DNA from: Actinomycetes bacterium
Lineage (GTDB): Bacteria; Actinomycetota; Acidimicrobiia; Acidimicrobiales; RAAP-2
Reading direction: 5' to 3'
Assembly: GCA_021799915.1 (NCBI GenBank)
Contig: JAJYZN010000028.1
Span: forward strand, 1-19,879
DNA length: 19,879 nucleotides
The position numbers and the translations under genes are program-made. Under the pieces are notes generated by a model, which had not been told where the DNA came from, did not search any database, and saw only the letters and a list, made by a program, of their open reading frames with translations. Below are positions 1 to 6,435 of this stretch, in pieces. The stretch's first letter is position 1. Each line of letters opens with the position of its first letter.

Positions 1-70
1 GCTCGGGCGGGAGTGAGTCCAGGGCGTCGGCCACGTACTGCTCGAACTGGGCTCGGTCGACCTCGATCAT
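1..70 (-). CDS. Probable zincin-like metallopeptidase family protein (N-terminal fragment, runs off the window)
   Basis: Only the first 23 codons are inside the window, reading leftward from the ATG at 70. The visible peptide starts MIEVDRAQFEQYVADAL and continues DSLPPE. It matches the usual opening of the small actinobacterial metallopeptidase family (a short aromatic/acidic helix ending in LPPE), whose HExxH zinc site lies further on and cannot be seen here. The gene follows the SRPBCC gene by 25 bases and is probably the last cistron of the carboxylase operon. An ATG at 84 is out of frame and stops at once, which supports the start at 70. The family call rests on pattern memory of a very short stretch, so it is tentative. 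Confidence 0.55.
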   Translation of the reverse strand, partial: MIEVDRAQFEQYVADALDSLPPE

Positions 71-95
71 CGACCCGCCGGCATCTGGTGCCCGG

Positions 96-593
96 TCACC
101 CTTCGGCCGCGGCGGCCAGTGCCGCCAGCGTCGCTTCCATCCCGACGCGGTTGTGCTCACCCCGCTCGACCGCACCGGACAAGAGCTTGCCGGAAGCGCG
201 GAGCAGCTTCCCCCGACGGTCGGCGAACGTCTCGGTCACTACGCACCCCCCGCCCGCGGGCTGGATGCTGTAGCTCCAGCGCGCCACTCCGAGCCCGGCG
301 GCAGTCACGTCGAACCCGAACTCTGCGACCGGCAGCCACGTGGTCACCGTGACCAGCGTCGACCACCGCCGCCACCCGGCGCGATTGGTCCCGCGGAACT
401 GCGCTCCGAGCGCCGGACCGCTCGCTCCCCCCAGCCACCGGCCCCCGGTGTTCTCCGGTGACCACTCGCCCATACGGGGGAGGTCGGTGATCAACCCCCA
501 GACCCTCTCTGGGGGAGCAGCGATGGCCCTGGTGACCGAGACGGTGTCCGCGGGTCCAGTACCGGCCGAGTCGACGGCTGGCTCGTCGGTCAC
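96..593 (-). CDS. SRPBCC (START/polyketide cyclase-like) family protein
   Basis: This 165-residue protein has the SRPBCC layout. The opening strand and helix read VSVTRAIAAPPERVWGLITD, an L-P-R-M-GEWSPE segment follows, then antiparallel strands and a long C-terminal helix (RVGMEATLAALAAAAEG). Such proteins bind hydrophobic ligands in a helix-grip cavity; some are cyclases or lipid carriers, many have no known role. No signal peptide or membrane segment is visible, so it is expected to be cytoplasmic. The GTG start at 593 lies 7 bases after the epsilon-like stop, suggesting co-transcription with the carboxylase genes. The fold call is confident; ligand and reaction are unknown. Confidence 0.8.
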   Translation of the reverse strand: MTDEPAVDSAGTGPADTVSVTRAIAAPPERVWGLITDLPRMGEWSPENTGGRWLGGASGPALGAQFRGTNRAGWRRWSTLVTVTTWLPVAEFGFDVTAAGLGVARWSYSIQPAGGGCVVTETFADRRGKLLRASGKLLSGAVERGEHNRVGMEATLAALAAAAEG

Positions 594-600
594 CGCTGGG

Positions 601-801
601 TCACCCGGTCCACGGTCGCGCCCGGCGGACCAGCGCCGGTCGGCTCCACCAGCGCCCGCTGAACCTCCACGCCAGGTGAGCCGCGTCGGGTTCGTCGGGT
701 GGCGGCGCCACCGGTCGGGGCCACACCTGGTCCAGCGCCGCGGCGACCATCGCCACCACCAGCGGGTCGGGAGCGTCGGTCCCGACCGGTGCCACGCTCA
801 C
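601..801 (-). CDS. Acyl-CoA carboxylase epsilon subunit-like small protein
   Basis: This is a 66-residue ORF whose GTG start overlaps the TGA of the carboxyltransferase C-terminal ORF (GTGA, 4 bases), so it is almost certainly translationally coupled to it. It has a hydrophobic N-terminal helix (DPLVVAMVAAALDQVW), a proline-rich linker and a Trp/Arg-rich tail (AWRFSGRWWSRPALVRRARP). Actinobacterial acyl-CoA carboxylases commonly carry a short epsilon subunit encoded beside the beta subunit, with a helix near the N terminus and a basic aromatic C-terminal region; it stabilises the alpha-beta complex. The assignment rests on position, size and this architecture, because epsilon subunits are poorly conserved. 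Confidence 0.6.
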   Translation of the reverse strand: MSVAPVGTDAPDPLVVAMVAAALDQVWPRPVAPPPDEPDAAHLAWRFSGRWWSRPALVRRARPWTG

Positions 802-1700
802 AGCGGCACGTTCCCGTGCTTGCGCCGGGGGAGCTCCTCCTGCTTGGAGGACAGCACCTCCAGCGACCGGGCCAGCACCCGGCGGGTGTCGGCCGGTGAG
901 ATGACGTCGTCGACGTACCCACGCTCGGCGGCGATGTACGGGTTGGCGTAGCGCTCCGTGTACTCCTCCACCAGCTCGGCCCTCCGGGTCACCGGGTCGG
1001 CGGCCTCGGCGAGCTCGCGGCGGAACACGATCTCCACCGCTCCGTTGGGACCCATCACCGCCAGCTCCGCCGACGGCCACGCGTAGGCCAGGTCGGCGCC
1101 GATGGACTTGGAGTTCATGACCACGTACGCGCCGCCGTAGGCCTTGCGGGTGATGATCTGCACACGGGGCACCGTCGCCTCGCAGTAGGCGTAGAGGAGC
1201 TTGGCCCCGTGACGGATGATCCCCCCGTACTCCTGGTCGGTGCCGGGCATGAATCCGGGCACGTCCACGAAGGTCACCAGGGGGATGTTGAAGGCGTCGC
1301 AGGTGCGGACGAAGCGGGCCGCCTTCTCGGACGAGTCGATGTCGAGGACTCCGGCCAACACCGCCGGCTGGTTCCCCACGATCCCCACGACCCGCCCGCC
1401 GACCCGGGCGAACCCGCAGGTGATCGACATGGCCCAGTGGGCGTGGACCTCGAGGTACTCACCGTCGTCCACCACGGCGGTGATGACCTTCTTCATGTCG
1501 TAGGGCTGGTTCGGCGACGAGGGCATCAGCTCGATCAGCTCTGGGGTCTCCCGCTCGGGATCGTCCCCCGACACCACCGGCGGCGGAGCCTCCATGTTGT
1601 TCGAGGGCAGGAAGGAGAGCAGGTAGCGAACGTCGTCCAGGCACGCCTTCTCGTCGGCCGAGACGAACGTGGCGACGCCGGACTTCGTGGCGTGGCTCAT
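798..1700 (-). CDS. pccB: Acyl-CoA (propionyl-CoA type) carboxylase beta subunit, C-terminal carboxyltransferase half (separate ORF)
   Basis: This 300-residue ORF carries the C-terminal crotonase-like half of a biotin-dependent acyl-CoA carboxyltransferase. Family landmarks are present: SFLPSNN (about 29-35), [15 protein letters not shown] (146-160), [14 protein letters not shown] (185-198) and the [18 protein letters not shown] strand. It would move CO2 from carboxybiotin onto an acyl-CoA. Its ATG at 1700 overlaps the TGA of the N-terminal ORF (ATGA). In relatives the two halves are one protein of about 510-530 residues; here they sum to 514 and the sequences join exactly if one base of the G7 run is read twice. 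Val193, in GGAYVVM, sits where propionyl-specific enzymes have Asp, so the substrate may not be strictly propionyl-CoA. The half could be made by coupled re-initiation, frameshifting, or the break could be a mutation or sequence error. Confidence 0.85.
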   Translation of the reverse strand: MSHATKSGVATFVSADEKACLDDVRYLLSFLPSNNMEAPPPVVSGDDPERETPELIELMPSSPNQPYDMKKVITAVVDDGEYLEVHAHWAMSITCGFARVGGRVVGIVGNQPAVLAGVLDIDSSEKAARFVRTCDAFNIPLVTFVDVPGFMPGTDQEYGGIIRHGAKLLYAYCEATVPRVQIITRKAYGGAYVVMNSKSIGADLAYAWPSAELAVMGPNGAVEIVFRRELAEAADPVTRRAELVEEYTERYANPYIAAERGYVDDVISPADTRRVLARSLEVLSSKQEELPRRKHGNVPL

Positions 1701-2341
1701 GGCCCCCCCAGCTCCTCGAGCGTCACGTCCTCGCCGGTCACCGTCTTCACCACGTCGGGACCGGTGATGAACATGTGGGAGGTCCCCTGGACCATGAAGA
1801 CGAAGTCGGTCATGGCCGGGGAGTACACGGCACCTCCGGCGCACGGCCCCATGATCACGCTGATCTGGGGGATGACACCCGATGCGGTCACGTTGCGGTG
1901 GAAGATCCCGCCGTAGGAGTGGAGGGACACCACGCCTTCTTGGATCCGGGCCCCGGCACCGTCGTTCAACCCGATCATGGGCACCCCGATAGAGGAGGCG
2001 AGGTCCATGACCTTGTGGATCTTCTCGGCGAAGACTTCGCCCAGGGCTCCGCCGAACACGGTGAAGTCCTGGGAGAACACGCACACCCGACGCCCGTCGA
2101 TGGTGCCGAACCCGGTCACCACTCCGTCGGTGTACGGGCGTACGTCTTCGAGGCCCATCCCGTGGGCCCGGTGACGGGCCAGCATGTCGAGCTCCTGGAA
2201 AGAACCTTCGTCGAGCAGGTAGTCCAGGCGCTCGCGAGCGGTCATCTTCCCCTTGGAGTGGTGGCGTTCTATGGATGCCGGGCTTCCGGCGTGCTGCGCC
2301 TCCTCCTTCCGGGTCTCCAATTCGGCCAGGCGTTGCGTCAT
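1697..2341 (-). CDS. pccB: Acyl-CoA (propionyl-CoA type) carboxylase beta subunit, N-terminal carboxyltransferase half (separate ORF)
   Basis: This 214-residue ORF is the N-terminal half of the carboxyltransferase beta subunit. Visible family motifs are [17 protein letters not shown] (about 32-48), [33 protein letters not shown] and the oxyanion-hole region [20 protein letters not shown]. The ATG at 2341 is preceded by GGAG at a six-base gap, which selects it. The ORF reads ...DVTLEELGG, then Pro and stop at the G7 run (1703-1709). In relatives this point reads EELGGA and continues into the C-terminal half, which is open in the next frame. The gene is divergent from livG across a 160-bp region. 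No biotin carboxylase or biotin carrier alpha subunit is encoded in the window, so the partner must lie elsewhere. Confidence 0.87.
   Translation of the reverse strand: MTQRLAELETRKEEAQHAGSPASIERHHSKGKMTARERLDYLLDEGSFQELDMLARHRAHGMGLEDVRPYTDGVVTGFGTIDGRRVCVFSQDFTVFGGALGEVFAEKIHKVMDLASSIGVPMIGLNDGAGARIQEGVVSLHSYGGIFHRNVTASGVIPQISVIMGPCAGGAVYSPAMTDFVFMVQGTSHMFITGPDVVKTVTGEDVTLEELGGP
1703..1709 (-). other. G7 slippery run at the frameshift between the two carboxylase beta ORFs
   Basis: On the coding (minus) strand the ORF ends CTG GGG GGG CCA TGA. The final G of CTG plus the two GGG codons form a perfect X XXY YYZ heptamer made only of G. A -1 slip would give GGG GGG GCC ATG, that is Gly-Gly-Ala-Met, which is the expected family sequence and enters the C-terminal ORF. 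A genome base missing from an original G8 run would look identical. No experimental information separates these explanations. Confidence 0.8.
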
Positions 2342-2407
2342 CGAGTGCTCCACGGCCGAGAGGCTACCTGGGGCCGCGCGTCCGGTGCATACGCCGAAAT
2401 CCCCGGA

Positions 2408-2425
2408 TCGGACCGAAAGGTCCGA
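2408..2425. promoter_or_regulatory. Perfect inverted repeat in the divergent region between pccB and livG
   Basis: Arms TCGGACC and GGTCCGA flank a four-base GAAA centre, giving an 18-bp near-palindrome. It lies 67 bases before pccB and 77 bases before livG, within a 160-bp region upstream of both. It may be a repressor operator shared by both promoters. As RNA it could form a seven-pair hairpin with a GNRA-type loop in the liv leader. I cannot place -35/-10 elements with confidence. Confidence 0.5.
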
Positions 2426-2501
2426 CCACCTGGCCCGTTCCACAGGAAAGCGCAGGGAGCTCCGACACGGGGCCGGAGCCTGGAGCGGAGGGGAGCGTGC
2501 G

Positions 2502-3350
2502 GTGGCACTTCTGGAGGTGGAGGGCGTCGACGTCCGCTTCGGCGGGATCCACGCTCTCCGCCAGGCCGATCTCGCTGTCGAACGCGGCACCGTAACCGGG
2601 CTCATCGGGCCCAACGGCGCCGGCAAGACCACCATGTTCAACGTGATCTGCGGGCTCCAGCCGCTCCACCGCGGGCGGGTGGTGCTCGACGGCCGGGACC
2701 TCGGGAACCTGCGTCCCCACCGGCGGGCCCGTCTGGGCATCGCCCGCACCTTCCAGCGACTCGAGATCTTCGGTTCGCTCACCGTGCGGGAGAACATCCT
2801 GGCCGCGGCCGAAGTGCGACGGCGCTGGGCTCGAGATCGCTCGAACCCGAGAGCGGTCACCGACGCTGTCCTGGCCCTGGTCGGCCTCGCTCCTCTGGCT
2901 GCTCGACGGGCCGACACCCTGCCGACCGGCCAAGCCCGCCTGGTGGAGCTGGGCCGGGCCCTGGCCACCCGGCCGGCGCTGCTCCTCTTGGACGAGCCCT
3001 CATCCGGCCTCGACGAGCACGAGTCCGACGAGTTGGGTGACCTTTTGGTCCGCCTGGCCATGGCCGGGATGGGGATCTTGCTGGTCGAGCACGACATGGA
3101 CTTGGTCATGCGGGTGTGCTCGTGCATCTCGGTCCTGGACTTCGGTGCCGTCCTGGCCACCGGGTCGCCCGAGCAGATCCGTGCCGACGACCGGGTGCGG
3201 GCGGCCTACCTGGGCACCGAGGGCGCGCCGGAGGACGGCCCGGTGGACGGCCCGGTGGACCGAGGTGACCCACCCGGCACCGATGCCGGCACCGCCGACG
3301 GGGACACCCTCCGACCGGGGCGAGCGGAGACGGCCGATGTCCTCGCCTGA
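2502..3350 (+). CDS. livG: Branched-chain amino acid-type ABC transporter ATP-binding protein LivG
   Basis: This 282-residue cytoplasmic ATPase is one of the two nucleotide-binding subunits of a hydrophobic amino acid uptake (HAAT) ABC transporter. Walker A is GPNGAGKTT (36-44), the Q-loop Gln is residue 85 (ARTFQR), Walker B is LLLLDE (160-165) with catalytic Glu165, and the H-loop His is 197 (VEHD). The signature motif is unusual, LPTGQ (140-144), where LivG proteins usually have L-S-x-G-Q. The GTG start at 2502 follows the purine-rich GGAGGGGAG by about 7 bases; the longer upstream open frame does not resemble the family. After about residue 230 the tail is Gly/Pro/Asp-rich with a duplicated 12-bp unit (3234-3257). 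It is the first gene of the operon and overlaps livF by 14 bases. Confidence 0.95.
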   Translation: MALLEVEGVDVRFGGIHALRQADLAVERGTVTGLIGPNGAGKTTMFNVICGLQPLHRGRVVLDGRDLGNLRPHRRARLGIARTFQRLEIFGSLTVRENILAAAEVRRRWARDRSNPRAVTDAVLALVGLAPLAARRADTLPTGQARLVELGRALATRPALLLLDEPSSGLDEHESDELGDLLVRLAMAGMGILLVEHDMDLVMRVCSCISVLDFGAVLATGSPEQIRADDRVRAAYLGTEGAPEDGPVDGPVDRGDPPGTDAGTADGDTLRPGRAETADVLA

Positions 3351-4161
3351 CCGGTCGGTCCCGGTGCGTCCGGTGCTCCACCTGCGGTCGGTGAGGGCGG
3401 CCTACGGGCGCATCGAGGTGCTCCACGGCATCGACCTCGTCGTCCGCCCGGGCGAGGTCGTCGCTCTCCTGGGACCGAATGGCGCCGGCAAGTCCACGGT
3501 GTTGAAGGTGGCTAGTGGACAGCTGGTGCCCACCGCCGGGTGCTTCCACATTCTCGGACGGCACGCCAACGGCATCCGCCCCGACGTCCTCGCCCGGTCC
3601 GGGCTGTGCACCATTCCCGAAGGCCGGGGCATCTTCTTCAACCTGACCGTGACCGAGAACCTCACGATGATGACCTACGGAGGGAGCTCCCGGCGCGAGG
3701 TGCAGGAGCGGGCTTTCGCCCGGTTCCCCCGGTTGGCCGAGCGGCGGCGGCAGGTGGCCGGGACCATGTCCGGCGGAGAGCAGCAGATGCTGGCCATGGC
3801 CCGGGCCCTGAGCGTGCAGCCGGCGGCCCTCCTGCTCGACGAGATCTCGATGGGGCTGGCGCCACTCGTAGTGGACGAGCTCTACGAGCTGGTGGCGCAG
3901 ATCGCCGCCGACCGGGTGGCCGTCCTGTTGACCGAGCAGTTCGCCCGGGCCGCCCTCGGGGTGGCGTCTCGGGTGGCGGTCATGGCCCAAGGCCGGATCG
4001 TGGCCGAGGGAAGGCCGGACGATCTCCCGGCCGATCTGGCCGACGCCTACCTCGGGGGGTCGGGCACCGCGGGGCGACGGGAAGCGGGTGGGAGCGCGGA
4101 CACGAGAGCGGGCGACACGAGCGCGGGCGATACGAATACGAGCAACGGGAGGGCGGCATGA
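3337..4161 (+). CDS. livF: Branched-chain amino acid-type ABC transporter ATP-binding protein LivF
   Basis: This 274-residue protein is the second nucleotide-binding subunit of the HAAT transporter, partner of LivG. It has Walker A GPNGAGKST (46-54), the typical LivF segment IPEGRGIFFNLTVTENL (93-109), a canonical signature SGGEQQ (145-150) and Walker B LLLDE (165-169). The usual DEPSMGLAP reads DEISMGLAP here. The ATG at 3337 has GGAGA about six bases upstream and overlaps livG by 14 bases. The last 30 or so residues form a Gly/Asp/Thr-rich tail (RAGDTSAGDTN) absent from typical LivF. The stop overlaps the next gene's start as ATGA. With LivG it would give an asymmetric pair, one subunit with a standard signature and one without. 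Confidence 0.95.
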   Translation: MSSPDRSVPVRPVLHLRSVRAAYGRIEVLHGIDLVVRPGEVVALLGPNGAGKSTVLKVASGQLVPTAGCFHILGRHANGIRPDVLARSGLCTIPEGRGIFFNLTVTENLTMMTYGGSSRREVQERAFARFPRLAERRRQVAGTMSGGEQQMLAMARALSVQPAALLLDEISMGLAPLVVDELYELVAQIAADRVAVLLTEQFARAALGVASRVAVMAQGRIVAEGRPDDLPADLADAYLGGSGTAGRREAGGSADTRAGDTSAGDTNTSNGRAA

Positions 4162-5825
4162 ACCGGTTCGGCATCGTCATCGGGGGGGCGGTCGTAGCAG
4201 CTGGAGCGGCGGTCATGGCACTGGGACCGGCCGGGGCGGCCGCGGCCGCCAGCGCCACAACCCTGGGGGGCTTCACCATCAGCGCCCTGGCCGAGGCGTC
4301 GACCGCCAGCTACGAGCAGCCCAACGCCCCTATCCCGGCCACACCGACGGTGGAGCTGGACGAGGGGTACGCCTCGACGTCCGACAACTTCGGGCCGTCG
4401 GGGAGCGCCACGGCTTCGAGCCTGTACCCGGGCCAGGTCATCGCCAACGCCGGGCCCGAACTGGGGTCGTTCGTCCCCGGCGTCCCGCTCCCTGCCGCGC
4501 CGGTCTGGCCGATCCAGGCTCAGAGCTCGTACCCCCAGACGCCGAACACTGCGACGGACGACCAGCCTGGGGTCACCATGGAGGCCTCGTCAGGCACCGG
4601 CGGGAACGAGGCCACGGCCCAGATCGGGAACACGGCGTCGTCGGCACCCAGCGCCTGCGCCACATTCGATGCCGGGTCGGCCGGTGCCTCGGGCCTGCCG
4701 ACGCTTCCCACGCTGCCCGGCTCGACAGGGCTCTCGGCGCTCGCCGGGCAAGGCCACCAGAGCTCGACCCAGACATCGGCGACCCCTTCGACCACCGGTT
4801 CGACACAGCTGGCGGCGACGTCGGCCCTCGGGCATCTCCGGTTCAGCTCCGGCACCTCGTCCAGCACCACCTCGGGCGGGGTGGCCACGGCGTCGGCGTC
4901 GGCTACGGACTCGTGCATCTCGGTCCTCGGCGGCCTCATCACCATCGGGTCGGTCACCTCGACGGCCACGGCCACGTCCGACGGGACCACGGCCAAGCTC
5001 ACCGGATCGACCACCGTCGACGGGGCCAGCATCGCCGGTGAGCCGGTGACGATCGACGCCTCGGGGATCCACGCCGCAGGCCAGGGATCGCCGGCGGACC
5101 CGGTGCTGCCGATCCTGGAGCAGGCGTTGAGCCAGCTCGGCATCACGATGACGGTGACCAACGCCACCGACACCAGCCATGGAGCCGGGGCCAGCCGTCG
5201 TCTCGACGGGCTGCGGATCGCCGTAAACCTCACCACGCTCGACAAGGAGGCCAACGCCTACAGCAGCCTCATTCCGCCTTCGATCACGGCCCAACTACCC
5301 CTTCCCGTTCCGAACAAGCAGGTGCTGGTATGGGATATCGGGACGGTCGACGTCCAGGTGGCGGCGTCGCCGGGTTTCGCCGGGACAAGCTCGGCCCCGA
5401 CAGCCGCCGCCAGCTCCGCCACCGACCAGGCGACGGTGCCGGCGCCCACAGGAGCATCGAGCACCACAGCGACCGCAAGCTCGACCATCGGCACAGGGGG
5501 AGCCGGCGGTGCCACAGGCAGCGGGGGCTCGGGTGCGGGAGGGAACGACAGCGCAGCCGCGGGCACAGGAGCCAGTGGAGCCCACCGGGCCCCGGCGTCC
5601 GACGCCGCGTCGGCGGTTCCCCTGGCCTTCAAGGGCATCGGCGCCGGGCTCGTGCTCCTCGGGCTCATCGCTGCCGCCGGCCTCGCATTCGCCGCCCTGC
5701 GGGCGAACAAGGCCACCGATGCCCTGGGTGCCGGTTCGGGTGCCGGTTCGGACGGTCCGGGAGGCTCGGGTCCCGATCTTGACGACCCGACAGTGGAGGA
5801 GGTGTGGTCCGATGCGCTTTCCTAG
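4158..5825 (+). CDS. Exported, C-terminally membrane-anchored Ser/Thr/Ala-rich protein of unknown function
   Basis: I do not recognise a defined enzyme or binding domain in this 555-residue protein. It starts with a short basic end and a hydrophobic run (FGIVIGGAVVAAGAAVMALG), consistent with a signal peptide cleaved near the Ala-rich stretch at 26-35. The mature part is Ala/Ser/Thr/Gly-rich and strand-prone. Segments such as TAKLTGSTTVDGASIAGEPV resemble actinobacterial surface proteins with a C-terminal anchor. Near 490-515 there is one strong transmembrane segment (GAGLVLLGLIAAAGLAFAAL), then a positive ALRANK and an acidic Gly-rich tail. Its ATG overlaps the livF stop (ATGA), so it is coupled to the transporter. 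It has two or three Cys residues in the exported part. A role in envelope assembly or ligand capture for the transporter is inferred only from the operon. Confidence 0.85.
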   Translation: MNRFGIVIGGAVVAAGAAVMALGPAGAAAAASATTLGGFTISALAEASTASYEQPNAPIPATPTVELDEGYASTSDNFGPSGSATASSLYPGQVIANAGPELGSFVPGVPLPAAPVWPIQAQSSYPQTPNTATDDQPGVTMEASSGTGGNEATAQIGNTASSAPSACATFDAGSAGASGLPTLPTLPGSTGLSALAGQGHQSSTQTSATPSTTGSTQLAATSALGHLRFSSGTSSSTTSGGVATASASATDSCISVLGGLITIGSVTSTATATSDGTTAKLTGSTTVDGASIAGEPVTIDASGIHAAGQGSPADPVLPILEQALSQLGITMTVTNATDTSHGAGASRRLDGLRIAVNLTTLDKEANAYSSLIPPSITAQLPLPVPNKQVLVWDIGTVDVQVAASPGFAGTSSAPTAAASSATDQATVPAPTGASSTTATASSTIGTGGAGGATGSGGSGAGGNDSAAAGTGASGAHRAPASDAASAVPLAFKGIGAGLVLLGLIAAAGLAFAALRANKATDALGAGSGAGSDGPGGSGPDLDDPTVEEVWSDALS

Positions 5826-6435
5826 AGTTTCGGCTCCGAGAAGTGGACCCGGAGCTGGACCGGGGGCGGACGTGATCGGCGGGTCCGCGGATCTGGACGA
5901 GCTGCTGCGCCGCCAGGTGCCGGTATCAGAGGGTGGGCCGGCGGGCCCCGGCAGTGGGCCGGCGGGTACCGGCAGTGGGGGCAGGGCCCTGTCCCTTCGC
6001 GCTCGGCTGGCCCGACTGGCCGCCGGCGTGGACGGGTCACGCCGCCGCGAGGGAGGGGCCCGGGACGTCCAGAGGATCATGAACGCTCTCGGTGCCCTGG
6101 TCATCGGGCTCGGGATCATGGCCGTGATCCTCGGTTGGTACGGAGCGTCACACAGCCCGTACCTGTACCAGGAGATCCCGTACCTCATCTCCGGCGGGCT
6201 ACTCGGGGTGGCGTTGGTGATAGCCGGGACGGCAGCCTTCCTGGGCAGCTGGGCTCTCCGACAGATCCAAGAGAGCCGGCGTGACGCACGGACCGTGGTA
6301 GCCGCCCTCGAGCGCTTGGAGCGGACGGGTCGTGCCCTCGCACCTCCGGGGGTCCCACCCGGGACGACGGTCGGAGCGCGTGGCGACGGCGAAGGCTCGG
6401 TTCCAGAACCCTATGTCCGAACGTCGAGCCGATGA
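5812..6435 (+). CDS. Two-helix membrane protein of unknown function
   Basis: This 207-residue protein has a Gly/Pro-rich N-terminal region with a duplicated 21-bp unit (5935-5976) and a basic stretch (RALSLRARLARLAAGVDGSRRR). Two transmembrane helices follow, at about 90-112 (IMNALGALVIGLGIMAVILG) and 125-148 (YLISGGLLGVALVIAGTAAF), joined by a short external loop with SHSPYLYQEIPY. A cytoplasmic amphipathic helix follows (RRDARTVVAALERLERTGRAL). The ATG at 5812 is preceded by GGAGGAGGTG, one of the strongest ribosome binding sites in the window, and overlaps the previous gene by 14 bases. Its stop overlaps livK as ATGA. No catalytic motif is visible. It could be a partner of the preceding anchored protein or of the permease. 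Confidence 0.85.
   Translation: MRFPRVSAPRSGPGAGPGADVIGGSADLDELLRRQVPVSEGGPAGPGSGPAGTGSGGRALSLRARLARLAAGVDGSRRREGGARDVQRIMNALGALVIGLGIMAVILGWYGASHSPYLYQEIPYLISGGLLGVALVIAGTAAFLGSWALRQIQESRRDARTVVAALERLERTGRALAPPGVPPGTTVGARGDGEGSVPEPYVRTSSR
5935..5976. repeat. Two-copy 21-bp in-frame direct repeat
   Basis: Two adjacent 21-bp units (5935-5955 and 5956-5976) differ at two bases and encode a Gly/Pro/Ala/Ser linker near the N terminus of the two-helix membrane protein. The unit length is a multiple of three, so gain or loss of copies would keep the frame. Confidence 0.75.

Noticed and set aside
1775..3040. Long plus-strand open frame across pccB and the livG start
   Set aside because: It is antisense to the carboxylase and in another frame from livG; its translation is His/Gly/Arg/Pro-rich with no family resemblance, a usual artefact of high G+C.
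3540..4157. Upstream extension of the 555-aa exported protein into livF
   Set aside because: The extension is out of frame with livF and Arg/Pro-rich; the ATG at 4158 gives a proper signal peptide and an ATGA overlap.
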